A DNA stretch of 64,000 nt, taken from positions 682,001-746,000 of the forward strand of contig NZ_BAGC01000043.1 in the NCBI RefSeq assembly GCF_000308655.1. Direction: 5' to 3'. Below are positions 55,325 through 64,000 of this stretch, piece after piece. Origin of the DNA: Nocardia niigatensis NBRC 100131 (GTDB lineage Bacteria > Actinomycetota > Actinomycetes > Mycobacteriales > Mycobacteriaceae). Below the pieces are notes generated by a model that was not told where the DNA came from, did no database searches, and saw only the letters and a list, made by a program, of their open reading frames with translations. The stretch's first letter is position 1; each line of letters begins with the position of its first letter. A program made the position numbers and the translations under genes.

Positions 55325-57379
55325 GTGGTAACCGATGTCATCGATGCGGTCGCGGAGTTCGCGATCGATCGCCAAGCGATCTGGGACGTCCTGGTCGACC
55401 CCCAGACCTATCCAAGGCTATTTCCTGGTATCGGCGCGTGCGAACAACTCGACACCGTCGATGTCCACCCGACGCTGAATATGCGTGTCGGCGGCAATGG
55501 CGTCGATATCCGGGTGCTGCGCGTGCAACTGCACATCACCCGCACCGGTGAGAGCTTCGAACTGCACTGCCCCGACCGCGGCAGCTTCGCGACCGTGCGC
55601 CTGCGCGGCGACGAACAGCACACCCGGGTCTACGTCACCTACTTCAAGGCCGGGCTGGTGCATCCGGTGCCGGCGCAGCTGCCGAACTCGGCGGTGGTGG
55701 CCTGGACGCTGGCCGGGCTGCGGCGGGTGAGCGACCTGATCCTGGGTACGCCGTCCTCGCTCATCGTCAATGGCGAGGATTCGCGGATGCGGCTGCAGGC
55801 CGGCGTGGTCAAGCGGATGGTGAGCTCCGGCGTGGTGCGCACCTACCGGCCGGATGTGGGCCTGCGGCAGATCGGCGGGCTGGCCAAGTGGGGTTTCAGC
55901 CTGGCCGGCGGCTACGCGGCGGCGGCCGCGCACTCGCCGCAGCGGGCGGCCGTGATCGACGACCGGTACTCCAGCACCTTCGACCAATTGCACGCGCGCA
56001 CCAGCGCTCTCGCGGGCGCCTTCGGCGCGCTGGGGTTCGGGCCGGGCACCGCGATCGGGCTGTTGTGCCGCAATCACACCGGCATGGTCGAGTGCATGGT
56101 GGCGGCGGGCAAGTCGGGCGCGGACGCGGTGCTGCTCAATACCGGACTGCCCGCCTGCCAGGTCGAGGAGATCGTCGGGCGGCATCAGCTGGCAGCGGTG
56201 TTCGTGGACAGCGAATTCGACGATCTGGTGCGGTATCTGCCCGCGGGGCTGCCGCGCTTCACAAGTGACGACGTCCCACTCGATCCCGGGCGCACCACCA
56301 TCGAGGAACTCATCGCCATGCGGCAGGAGCCGCCGCGCAAGCCGCCGCGCCCGGGCCGGCTGGTGGTGCTCACCTCGGGAACCAGCGGGACGCCGAAGGG
56401 CGCGCGGCGGCCGCATCCCAAGGGTTTCGGGACGGTGGCGGCGCTGCTGTCCCGAATCCCGTTCGGCACCAACGAGACCATGCTCATTCCGGCCCCGCTG
56501 TTCCACACCTGGGGGCTGGGCGCCCTGCAGATCTCCACGGCGGTGCGGGCGACGGTGCTGCTGAGCGACCGTTTCGACGCCGAGGACTGCCTGCGCCGTA
56601 TCGCCGAGCACAAGGTGACGGCGCTGATCGTGGTGCCGATCATGGTGAACCGGATCCTGGACCTGCCCACGCAGGTGCGCGCCCGCTACGACCTGTCGAG
56701 CCTGCGGGTGGTGGCGAGTTGCGGGGCGCCGCTCGCCGGTGCGACGGTGCTGAAGTTCCTCGACGCGTTCGGCGAGATCCTCTACAACGTGTACGGCTCC
56801 ACCGAGGTGTCGTGGGCCTCCATCGCCGATCCGGCCGATCTGCGCATCTCCCCCACCACCGCGGGCCGGCCGCCGCTGGGCACGAAACTGGCTGTGCTGG
56901 GCCCGGATCGGCGTCCGGTGCCGGTGGGTGCGACCGGTCGCATCTTCGTCGGCAATCACATGCTGTTCGACGGCTATACCGACGCCACCCCGCCCGACGA
57001 GGCCGACGGCATGCTCGACACCGGCGATATCGGCTACCTGGACGCCACCGGCAAGCTGTTCGTCGCGGGCCGGGACGACGAGATGATCATCTCCGGCGGC
57101 GAGAACGTCTTCCCCCGCGCCGTCGAGGAGGCCCTCTCGCACCTGCCGCAGGTCAGCGAGGTCGCGGTGGTGGGCGTCCCGGATCACGAATTCGGCCAGC
57201 GCCTGGCCGCTTTCGTGGTGAAGCGGCCGGGCTCCGGGCTGGATTCGGACATGGTGCGCAACTACATCCGGCATCGGGTCAGCCGGTTCTCGGTGCCGCG
57301 CGACGTCACCTTCCTGGAGTCGTTGCCGCGCAACCCGACCGGGAAGATCCTCAAGCGGACGCTGATCGCGCCGACCTGA
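55325..57379 (+). CDS. SRPBCC-domain / acyl-CoA synthetase fusion
   Basis: A 684-residue fusion. Residues 1-140 read as an SRPBCC (START-like) lipid-binding domain: VAEFAIDRQAIWDVLVDPQTYPRLFPGI, later TYFKAGLVHPVPAQLPNSAVVAW. From about 190 a complete ANL adenylating enzyme follows, with LTSGTSGTPKGARR (about 350), VYGSTEVSW (about 488), LDTGDIGYLD (about 564) and catalytic Lys in NPTGKILKR (about 672). It should activate a fatty or other carboxylic acid as acyl-AMP and then acyl-CoA. Usual FadD proteins are 500-560 residues. The GTG at 55325 has GCAGAAG upstream. Confidence 0.87.
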   Translation: MVTDVIDAVAEFAIDRQAIWDVLVDPQTYPRLFPGIGACEQLDTVDVHPTLNMRVGGNGVDIRVLRVQLHITRTGESFELHCPDRGSFATVRLRGDEQHTRVYVTYFKAGLVHPVPAQLPNSAVVAWTLAGLRRVSDLILGTPSSLIVNGEDSRMRLQAGVVKRMVSSGVVRTYRPDVGLRQIGGLAKWGFSLAGGYAAAAAHSPQRAAVIDDRYSSTFDQLHARTSALAGAFGALGFGPGTAIGLLCRNHTGMVECMVAAGKSGADAVLLNTGLPACQVEEIVGRHQLAAVFVDSEFDDLVRYLPAGLPRFTSDDVPLDPGRTTIEELIAMRQEPPRKPPRPGRLVVLTSGTSGTPKGARRPHPKGFGTVAALLSRIPFGTNETMLIPAPLFHTWGLGALQISTAVRATVLLSDRFDAEDCLRRIAEHKVTALIVVPIMVNRILDLPTQVRARYDLSSLRVVASCGAPLAGATVLKFLDAFGEILYNVYGSTEVSWASIADPADLRISPTTAGRPPLGTKLAVLGPDRRPVPVGATGRIFVGNHMLFDGYTDATPPDEADGMLDTGDIGYLDATGKLFVAGRDDEMIISGGENVFPRAVEEALSHLPQVSEVAVVGVPDHEFGQRLAAFVVKRPGSGLDSDMVRNYIRHRVSRFSVPRDVTFLESLPRNPTGKILKRTLIAPT

Positions 57380-57381
57380 CC

Positions 57382-59949
57382 CTAGGGGCTGGGTGTGGCG
57401 ATCAGCCCCAGTTCGGCGTCGCTGGCCAGCAGCGGGTGGTGCGGGAGCACGCGGATGGTGTATCCGACCGCGCCCGAGATCGGGACCGGCGTCCGGATGG
57501 TGAAAATATCGGCGCCGGAATCGGTTCCGGCGTGCCGCATGGGGAAGGTGTGGGCGTCGGTCAGGTCGTCGGTGGGCGAGACCCGGCCCAGGACAGCCTG
57601 CACGCTGACGTCGGCGGCGGTGAGGCCGCCGAGGTCGATGCGGGCGCGCAGGTCCAGATCCGCGCCGATGACCGGGGTGTCGGGCAGGCCGGAGCTGTCC
57701 ACCTGCAGGACTTTCACGGTGGGCCAGGCGGATTCGACGCGGCGGCGGTACACCGACAGGTCCTGCGCGCCCTTGAAGTCGTCGGCGGAGACCGCCGCGT
57801 AGGCCGCGGCGGCGGGGGCGTAGTAGTCGACGGCGTAGTCGCGGACCATGCGGGAGGCCAGCACCTTCGGGCCCAGCGTGCGCAGGGTGTGGCGGACCAT
57901 CTCCATCCAGCGCACGGGCACGCCGTCGTGGTCGCGGTCGTAGAAGCGCGGCAGCACAGCGCGTTCCAGCAGCTCGTAGAGGGCCGAGGCCTCCAGGTCG
58001 TCGCGGCGGTGCTCGTCGCGGACGCCGTCGGCGGTCGGGATGGACCAGCCGTTCTCGCCGTCGTACATCTCGTCCCACCAGCCGTCGCGGACGGACAGGT
58101 TGAGGCCGCCGTTGAGGGCCGACTTCATGCCGGAGGTGCCGCACGCCTCGAGCGGGCGCAGCGGGTTGTTGAGCCAGACGTCGCAGCCCCAGTACAGGTA
58201 GCGGGCCATGGACATGTCGTAGTCGGGCAGGAAAACGATGCGGTGGCGCACGGCCGGGTCGTCGGCGAAGCGGACCACCTGCTGGATGAGCGCCTTGCCG
58301 CCCTCATCGGCCGGATGGGATTTGCCGGCCACCACCAGCTGCACCGGATGCTCCGGGTCGAGCAGCATGGCGCGCAGGCGTTCCGGGTCGCGCAGCATGA
58401 GGGTGAGACGCTTGTAGGTCGGGACGCGGCGGGCGAAGCCGACAGTCAGCACGCCCGGGTCGAAAACCTGGTCGATCCAGCCGAGTTCGGCGCCGGCGGC
58501 GCCGCGTTCCAGCCACGAGTTGCGCAGCCGACGGCGCACCTCGTCGACCAGGACGACGCGCAGCGCGTTCCGGGTGGACCAGAGTTCCCGCAGGTCCACA
58601 TCGCAGAGCCGCTCCCAGCCGCGGGCCTCCTCGACCAGTTCGGCGCCGATGAGCTCGCGGGCCTTGTCGATCCATTCGCGCGCCGCCCAGGTGGGGGCGT
58701 GCACGCCATTGGTGACCGAGCCGATGGGCACCTCGGCGGCGTCGAAGCCGGGCCACAGCGGGGCGAACATCTCCCGGCTGACCTCACCGTGCAGTCGCGA
58801 TACGCCGTTGGCGCGCTGGGCGAGTCGCAGGCCCAGGTGGGCCATGTTGAACACCGAAGGATCGGCCTCCCGGCCCATGGCCAGGATGCGGTCCACCGAA
58901 ACGCCTGGCAGCACAGGCGATTCCCGCTCGCCGTGCGCGCCGCCGAAGTACCGGCGCACCAGGGCGCTCGCGAAGCGGTCGATGCCGGCGGGGACCGGGG
59001 TGTGGGTGGTGAAAACGGTGCCGGCCCGGACCGCGGTCAGCGCCGAGTCGAAATCCATTCCGGCGGCCATGAATTCGCGGATGCGCTCGATGCCGAGGAA
59101 GCCGGCGTGGCCCTCGTTCATGTGGAAGACGTCGGGGTCGGGCAGGCCGTTGGCGCGGGTGTAGGCGCGTACCGCGCGGACGCCGCCGATCCCGGCCAGG
59201 ATCTCCTGTTTGATGCGGTGGTCCTGGTCGCCGCCGTAGAGCCGGTCGGTGACGGCCCGCAGTTCCGGGTCGTTGTCGGCGATGTCGGAGTCCAGGAGCA
59301 GCAGCGGAATCCGGCCCACCTGCGCGATCCACACCCGGGCCCGCAGCACCCGGCCCTCGGGCATGGCCACGTGGATGAGCACCGGCGCACCGCCCTCGGT
59401 GAGTAGCCGCAGCGGCAGTCCCATCGGATCCAGCGCCGGGTAGTGCTCGGCCTGCCAGCCGTCTGCGGTCAGCGACTGCCGGAAATAGCCGGAGCGGTAC
59501 AGCAATCCGACGCCGATGAGCGGCAGTCCCAGATCCGAGGCGGACTTGAGATGGTCGCCCGCCAGAATCCCGAGCCCGCCCGAATAGTTGGGCAGTACCT
59601 CGGTGACACCGAACTCCATGGAGAAGTAGGCGATTCCGCGCGGCCCGCGCTGCTGCTTCTGGAACCAGCGGGGGCGGTCCAGGTAGTCCTGCAGATCGGC
59701 GGCCGCGGCGTCGACCCGGCGCAGGTAGGCCTCGTCCCGGGCCAGCTCGTCGAGCCGGTCGGCGGGCACCTCCCCGAGCATCCGCACCGGGTCGCGCCCG
59801 ACCTCGACCCACAGCCGGGGGTCCAGCTCGTTGAAGAGGTCCTGTGTCGGCTCATGCCATGACCAGCGCAGATTGGTCGCCAGCTCGGTCAGCGCGGACA
59901 ACCGCTCGGGCAGGTGTGCGCGGACGGTGAAACGCCTGAGTGCCTTCAC
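57382..59949 (-). CDS. glgP: Alpha-glucan (maltodextrin/glycogen) phosphorylase
   Basis: An 855-residue GT35 phosphorylase of the long actinobacterial type, releasing glucose 1-phosphate from alpha-1,4-glucan. It opens with FTVRAHLPERLSALTELATNLRWSWH, has AYFSMEFGVTEVLPNYSGGLGILAGDHLKSASDLG, and the PLP-lysine segment EACGTSGMKSALNGGLN. The GTG at 59949 aligns with Rv1328. It is convergent with the fusion gene, two bases between stops, and divergent from the thioesterase-glgE-glgB block; it can recycle the glucan that GlgE and GlgB build. Confidence 0.95.
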   Translation of the reverse strand: MKALRRFTVRAHLPERLSALTELATNLRWSWHEPTQDLFNELDPRLWVEVGRDPVRMLGEVPADRLDELARDEAYLRRVDAAAADLQDYLDRPRWFQKQQRGPRGIAYFSMEFGVTEVLPNYSGGLGILAGDHLKSASDLGLPLIGVGLLYRSGYFRQSLTADGWQAEHYPALDPMGLPLRLLTEGGAPVLIHVAMPEGRVLRARVWIAQVGRIPLLLLDSDIADNDPELRAVTDRLYGGDQDHRIKQEILAGIGGVRAVRAYTRANGLPDPDVFHMNEGHAGFLGIERIREFMAAGMDFDSALTAVRAGTVFTTHTPVPAGIDRFASALVRRYFGGAHGERESPVLPGVSVDRILAMGREADPSVFNMAHLGLRLAQRANGVSRLHGEVSREMFAPLWPGFDAAEVPIGSVTNGVHAPTWAAREWIDKARELIGAELVEEARGWERLCDVDLRELWSTRNALRVVLVDEVRRRLRNSWLERGAAGAELGWIDQVFDPGVLTVGFARRVPTYKRLTLMLRDPERLRAMLLDPEHPVQLVVAGKSHPADEGGKALIQQVVRFADDPAVRHRIVFLPDYDMSMARYLYWGCDVWLNNPLRPLEACGTSGMKSALNGGLNLSVRDGWWDEMYDGENGWSIPTADGVRDEHRRDDLEASALYELLERAVLPRFYDRDHDGVPVRWMEMVRHTLRTLGPKVLASRMVRDYAVDYYAPAAAAYAAVSADDFKGAQDLSVYRRRVESAWPTVKVLQVDSSGLPDTPVIGADLDLRARIDLGGLTAADVSVQAVLGRVSPTDDLTDAHTFPMRHAGTDSGADIFTIRTPVPISGAVGYTIRVLPHHPLLASDAELGLIATPSP

Positions 59950-59980
59950 GGTGCTTATTCTGCCCTCCGCTTCGCTCCGG

Positions 59981-60087
59981 GCGGGATCGCGGCCCCGAGG
60001 TCTCGATTCTTCCCTCCTCCGCTTCGCTCCCCCGCTCCAAGCGCGGGGAGGCGGAGCGCAGTCCAGAATCGAGACGGCCGCGAACCT
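59981..60087 (-). repeat. Intergenic palindromic repeat, copy 2
   Basis: The reverse complement of this segment repeats copy 1 (50635-50746). The 51-base core (60014-60064) is identical. It fills the 5' gap between glgP and the divergent thioesterase gene, so it lies in their promoter region. The two copies are inverted and flank the 9.2 kb from dinG to glgP. Confidence 0.75.
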
Positions 60088-60160
60088 TTGCGTGCATCTG
60101 ATGCTGGTCAGAGCATCCCCCGCGCGGAGCATCCAGTCGGCAGCCGATAACGTGTTTCAC

Positions 60161-60820
60161 ATGAGCGAGCAGCAGATCGAGGCGGTCGAGGGACAGCCCA
60201 CCCAGGAGCATCATGAGGGCGGGTTCCGGCCGATCCGAGAACTGGGCCGCGACAACACCCGGGGTGGACCGCACTACGGGGAGTTCATCGACCAGGTGCG
60301 CGGGTTGATGGACCGGGTGCGGCTGGCCGACCCGTCCGATGCGCTGGCGCTGGACGTGATCGCCACCCTGAAGGAGCTGAACGACAAGCTCGACGCGGCG
60401 GTCGTCGACGAGTGGGACGCGCCGACCTGGCATCGCAATGACCTGCCCGCGCGCGGCAACATCACGCTGCCGCCGTTCGAGATCGACTCCGCGGGCAAGG
60501 ACGGGGTCCAGGCCCGCATCACCTTCCGCACCTTCCACCTGGGCGGCAACAGCGCGGCCCACGGCGGCCACATCGCGCTCGGCTTCGACGACCTGCTCGG
60601 CATGACGGCCGCGGTGTACACCAAGCAGGCCACCCGCACCGCTTTCCTGCACGTCGACTACCGGTCCATCACGCCGCTGAATACCGAACTGGTGCTGCGC
60701 GGCTGGGTGGAGCGGCAGGAGGGCCGCAAGGTGTTCCTGCGCGCCACCCTGCACGACGGCGACCGGCTCTGTGCCGAGGCACACGGCCTTTTCGTACTCC
60801 TCAAGCCCGGCCAGCAGTAG
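60161..60820 (+). CDS. PaaI-family thioesterase, longer type
   Basis: A 219-residue protein with a ~100-residue helical N-terminus (HYGEFIDQVRGLMDRVRLADPS, VIATLKELNDKLDAA) and a C-terminal hotdog domain carrying GGNSAAHGGHIALGFDDLLGM. It probably hydrolyses an acyl-CoA; the substrate is unknown. The ATG at 60161 has no strong ribosome site. It lies 22 bases before glgE in the same direction and so may be co-transcribed with the glucan genes. It is not found at this place in M. tuberculosis. Confidence 0.82.
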   Translation: MSEQQIEAVEGQPTQEHHEGGFRPIRELGRDNTRGGPHYGEFIDQVRGLMDRVRLADPSDALALDVIATLKELNDKLDAAVVDEWDAPTWHRNDLPARGNITLPPFEIDSAGKDGVQARITFRTFHLGGNSAAHGGHIALGFDDLLGMTAAVYTKQATRTAFLHVDYRSITPLNTELVLRGWVERQEGRKVFLRATLHDGDRLCAEAHGLFVLLKPGQQ

Positions 60821-60842
60821 CCACTCCGGTAAGTTCGAGGGC

Positions 60843-62846
60843 GTGACCGGCCGCATCGCCATCGATGACACCGCCCCCGTGATTCCCGGCGGCCGGCCGG
60901 CCAAGGCCGTCGTCGGCGAGGTCGTCCCGGTGCGGGCGGTGGTCTGGCGCGAGGGCCACGAGGCGGTGGCCGCCACGCTGGCGGTGCGGGGCCCGGGTTC
61001 GACGCGCACACAGCGCATTCGCATGAATCCGGAGTACGAGCCGGATGTGTTCAACGCCCTGTTCACCCCGACCATGCCCGGGCGCTGGACCTTTCGGATC
61101 GAAGGCTGGGGCGATCCGATCGCCACCTGGCGGTCCGGGGTCGAGGCCAAGCTCGCGGTCGGGCAGAGCGCCGTCGATCTGGCCAATGATCTGGAGCTCG
61201 GGGCCAGGCTGCTGGAGCGGGCCGCGCTCGCGGTCCCCAAGCGACAGTGGGAGATCCTGCGCGCCGCGGCCGCCGCGCTGCGCAGTGACGCGCAGTTGCC
61301 CGCGCGGGTCGCCGCGGCCTTCAGTGCCGAGGTCGGCGAGATCCTGCGGGCAACGCCGTTGCGGGAGTCGGTGACCCACGGTCCGCTGCACGCCGTGCAG
61401 GTGGAGCGGCAGCGGGCGCTGGTCGGCTCCTGGTACGAATTCTTCCCGCGGTCGACCGGCGGCTGGGACGCCGCGGGCCGGCCCGTGCACGGCACCTTCG
61501 CCACCGCCGCCAAGGACCTGCCCCGAATCGCCGCCATGGGCTTCGACGTGGTGTACCTGCCGCCGATCCACCCCATCGGCACGGTGAATCGCAAGGGGCC
61601 CAACAATTCCCTGACCGCCGGGCCCGACGATGTGGGCTCGCCGTGGGCCATCGGGTCGGCCGAGGGCGGGCACGACGCCATCCACCCGCAGCTGGGCACC
61701 GAGGCCGACTTCCTCGACTTCGTCGCGGCCGCACGGGAATTGGGCATGGAGGTGGCGCTCGACCTGGCGCTGCAGTGCGCGCCCGACCATCCGTGGGTGA
61801 CGGCGCATCCGGAATGGTTCATCACGCTGCCCGACGGCACCATCGCGTACGCGGAGAATCCGCCGAAGAAGTATCAGGACATCTATCCGCTCAATTTCGA
61901 CGACGATCCCGACGGGCTCTACGCCGAGGTGCTGCGGGTGGTGCGGCATTGGATCGGCCTGGGCGTCACCATTTTCCGGGTCGACAATCCGCACACCAAA
62001 CCCGCGGATTTCTGGGAATGGCTGATCGCCGAGGTGCACCGGAAGCATCCGGAGATCATCTTCCTGTCCGAGGCCTTCACCCGCCCGGCCCGCATGTACG
62101 GTCTGGCGCGGCGCGGATTCAGCCAGTCCTACACGTATTTCACCTGGCGCACCCACAAGCACGAGATCGAGGAATTCGGCTGGGAATTGGCCGCCAAGGC
62201 CGATGAGGCGCGGGCCAACCTGTTCGTGAACACCCCCGACATCCTGCACGAGAGCCTGCAGCACGGCGGACCGGGCATGTTCGCGATCCGCGCGGTGCTG
62301 GCGGCGACGCTCGGGGCCACCTGGGGTGTGTACTCGGGCTTCGAACTCTACGAGCACCAGGCGGTGCGGCCGGGCAGCGAGGAATACCTGGATTCCGAGA
62401 AATACCAGCTGCGGCCACGGCATTTCGCCGAGGCGGCCGCGCGCGGGGAGTCCCTGGAACCGTGGCTGACCCGGCTCAACGAGATCCGGCGCGCGCATCC
62501 CGCGCTGCAGCAGGTGCGCTGCATCCACTTCCATCACGTGGACAATGATGCGCTGCTGGCGTTCTCGAAGTTCGATCCGACCACCGGCGACGCCGTGCTG
62601 GTGGTGGTGAACCTGAACCCGTTCGGCGCCGAGCAGGGCATGGTGTCGCTCGACCTGCCCGCCCTCGGCCGGGAATGGCACGACCGCCCGGTGGTGACCG
62701 ACGAGATCACCGGCGAGGAATACCACTGGGGCCAGAGCAATTACGTGCGCCTGGACCCGGCCCGGGCGGCGGCCCACATTCTCGCGCTGCCGCCGGTGCC
62801 GGCCGCCGCGCGCACCGAGCTCGCCCAGCGCCGATCGTTCCGATGA
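60843..62846 (+). CDS. glgE: GlgE maltosyltransferase
   Basis: A 667-residue GH13_3 enzyme that transfers maltosyl units from alpha-maltose 1-phosphate to a growing alpha-1,4-glucan. The N-terminal domain is followed by the catalytic barrel: RSTGGWDAAGRPVHGTFATAAKDLPRIAAMGFDVVYLPPIHPIG, nucleophile Asp381 in FRVDNPHTKP and acid/base Glu410 in FLSEAFTRP. Their 29-residue spacing agrees with characterised GlgE. The GTG start follows the thioesterase closely and its stop overlaps glgB by ATGA. Confidence 0.96.
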   Translation: MTGRIAIDDTAPVIPGGRPAKAVVGEVVPVRAVVWREGHEAVAATLAVRGPGSTRTQRIRMNPEYEPDVFNALFTPTMPGRWTFRIEGWGDPIATWRSGVEAKLAVGQSAVDLANDLELGARLLERAALAVPKRQWEILRAAAAALRSDAQLPARVAAAFSAEVGEILRATPLRESVTHGPLHAVQVERQRALVGSWYEFFPRSTGGWDAAGRPVHGTFATAAKDLPRIAAMGFDVVYLPPIHPIGTVNRKGPNNSLTAGPDDVGSPWAIGSAEGGHDAIHPQLGTEADFLDFVAAARELGMEVALDLALQCAPDHPWVTAHPEWFITLPDGTIAYAENPPKKYQDIYPLNFDDDPDGLYAEVLRVVRHWIGLGVTIFRVDNPHTKPADFWEWLIAEVHRKHPEIIFLSEAFTRPARMYGLARRGFSQSYTYFTWRTHKHEIEEFGWELAAKADEARANLFVNTPDILHESLQHGGPGMFAIRAVLAATLGATWGVYSGFELYEHQAVRPGSEEYLDSEKYQLRPRHFAEAAARGESLEPWLTRLNEIRRAHPALQQVRCIHFHHVDNDALLAFSKFDPTTGDAVLVVVNLNPFGAEQGMVSLDLPALGREWHDRPVVTDEITGEEYHWGQSNYVRLDPARAAAHILALPPVPAAARTELAQRRSFR

Positions 62847-64000
62847 ATCGGCGCGACCTTCTGCTGCTGGCGGCGGGCACGCACCCCGATCCGCACACGG
62901 TGCTGGGGGCGCATCCGCATCCCGACGGCACCGTCATCCGGGTGCTGCGGCCGCACGCGGAGACGGTCGCGGCCAGGATCGGCGACGTGGATCATCCACT
63001 GGCACACCGCGAACACGGCGTGTTCGAGACCGTGGTGCCCTTCCCGGAGCTGTGGGACTACCGCCTGGTCACCACCTATCCGGGTGGCCGCACGGTGGTG
63101 GACGCCGACGGGTACCGCTTCCTGCCCACCCTCGGCGACGTCGACCTGCACCTGCTCGGCGAGGGCCGGCACGAACGGCTCTGGGAGGTGCTGGGCGCGC
63201 ACCCGAAGCACTACCCCACCCTCGACGGCACGGTGTCCGGCACGGCCTTCGCGGTGTGGGCCCCCAATGCGCGGGGCGTGGCGGTGATCGGGGATTTCGA
63301 CGGGTGGAGCGGAAACACCGCGCCCATGCGGAAACTCGGCGATTCCGGGGTGTGGGAGCTGTTCCTGCCCGGCATCGAGGCGGGGGCCCTGTACAAGTAC
63401 CGGGTGCACGGGGCGGACGGCCGCACCGTCGACCACGCCGATCCGATGGCCTACGCCACCGAGACGCCGCCCGCGACCGCGTCGGTCGTCACCGCGAGCG
63501 ACTTCACCTGGGGCGACACCGAATGGCTGCGGGCGCGAGCGCGCACCGATCCGCTGCGCGCGCCGGTCAGCATCTACGAGGTGCATCTGGGTTCGTGGCG
63601 GCCGGGGCTCGGCTATCGCGAGATCGGTGCGCAGCTGGCGGAATACGTGCTCGCCCAGGGCTTCACGCATGTCGAGCTGCTGCCGGTGGCCGAGCATCCC
63701 TTCGGCGGCTCCTGGGGATACCAGGTCACCTCCTATTACGCGCCGACCGCCCGCTTCGGCTCCCCCGACGACTTCCGATTCCTGGTGAATCACCTGCACC
63801 GCAAGGGCATCGGCGTCATCCTCGACTGGGTGCCCGCGCACTTCCCGCGCGACGAGTGGGCGCTGGCCAGATTCGACGGCACCGCCCTCTACGAGCACGC
63901 CGACCCGCGCCGCGGCGAGCAACTCGACTGGGGCACCTACGTTTTCAACTTCGGCCGCCATGAGGTCCGCAACTTCCTGGTCGCCAACGCGCTGTACTGG
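62843..64000 (+). CDS. glgB: Glycogen branching enzyme, 5' part (cut by window end)
   Basis: The first 386 residues of a GH13_9 branching enzyme that makes alpha-1,6 branches. Two N-terminal carbohydrate-binding modules are seen (THPDPHTVLGAHPHPDGTVIRVLRP and GTAFAVWAPNARGVAVIGDFDGW), then the barrel start SIYEVHLGSWRPG, HVELLPVAEHPFGGSWGYQ and GVILDWVPAHFPRDEW. The frame stays open to base 64000; the catalytic aspartate lies beyond. The ATG overlaps the glgE stop. With GlgE and GlgP it makes and degrades methylglucoside-free alpha-glucan. Confidence 0.96.
   Translation, partial: MNRRDLLLLAAGTHPDPHTVLGAHPHPDGTVIRVLRPHAETVAARIGDVDHPLAHREHGVFETVVPFPELWDYRLVTTYPGGRTVVDADGYRFLPTLGDVDLHLLGEGRHERLWEVLGAHPKHYPTLDGTVSGTAFAVWAPNARGVAVIGDFDGWSGNTAPMRKLGDSGVWELFLPGIEAGALYKYRVHGADGRTVDHADPMAYATETPPATASVVTASDFTWGDTEWLRARARTDPLRAPVSIYEVHLGSWRPGLGYREIGAQLAEYVLAQGFTHVELLPVAEHPFGGSWGYQVTSYYAPTARFGSPDDFRFLVNHLHRKGIGVILDWVPAHFPRDEWALARFDGTALYEHADPRRGEQLDWGTYVFNFGRHEVRNFLVANALYW

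Noticed and set aside
55418..58144. 908-codon minus-strand frame over the SRPBCC-ligase fusion
   Set aside because: It runs out of frame through glgP and antisense through the fusion gene; composition is Arg/His/Gln-rich and no family is visible.
60801..62777. 658-codon frame antisense to glgE
   Set aside because: A shadow of glgE, with no ribosome site and no recognisable domain.

Overview
The window is high-GC DNA in which nearly every base belongs to a gene. Short overlaps (ATGA, TGATG) and GTG starts are common. A complete mce lipid-uptake operon, Lsr2, GlgE, the CysO/CysM/Mec cysteine route and a gene order close to Mycobacterium tuberculosis Rv1326c-Rv1343c place it in the mycolic-acid Actinomycetota. 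A Nocardia or a close relative is the best guess. No rRNA, tRNA, insertion sequence, prophage or CRISPR array was seen.

Left part (1-19.6 kb): glpK-glpD for glycerol use; a PaaI-type thioesterase; a large double-AAA+ Clp ATPase; an M20 amidohydrolase; a 1165-residue SARP/AAA regulator; lsr2 and an Rv3235-family gene; an EthA-like Baeyer-Villiger monooxygenase divergent from an AraC-type regulator; and small genes leading to a GMC oxidoreductase.

Centre (19.6-39.9 kb): the operon yrbEA-yrbEB-mceABCDEF-mas on the minus strand, behind a 384-base promoter region with several palindromes. Then come ion transporters (Ca2+/H+ type, VIT type), two proline-rich membrane proteins, and three regulator/enzyme or regulator/transporter pairs: MmyB-like HTH with a zinc-free MDR oxidoreductase, PadR with an FAD monooxygenase, TetR with an MFS pump. 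Two of the three regulators have strong palindromic operators in front of them.

Right part (39.9-64 kb): a conserved housekeeping block in the order lprD, DUF3817, rdgB, rph, Rv1339-type phosphodiesterase, rhomboid, cysM, cysO, mec, P1 peptidase, DUF2017, clpS, pncB, dinG, glgP, glgE, glgB (cut by the window end). It is the M. tuberculosis order with murI absent. A small membrane protein and pncA are inserted after pncB; doxX, a purine permease and an SRPBCC-acyl-CoA ligase fusion are inserted after dinG; a thioesterase is inserted between glgP and glgE.

The points most worth a second look are a CysO that continues two residues past its Gly-Gly end beside its JAMM protease, the lipid-binding-domain/acyl-CoA ligase fusion, a Clp ATPase that seems to lack the ClpP-docking loop, a ~110-bp inverted intergenic repeat pair around dinG-glgP, and several clear operators. 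No wholly new multi-gene system was recognised.
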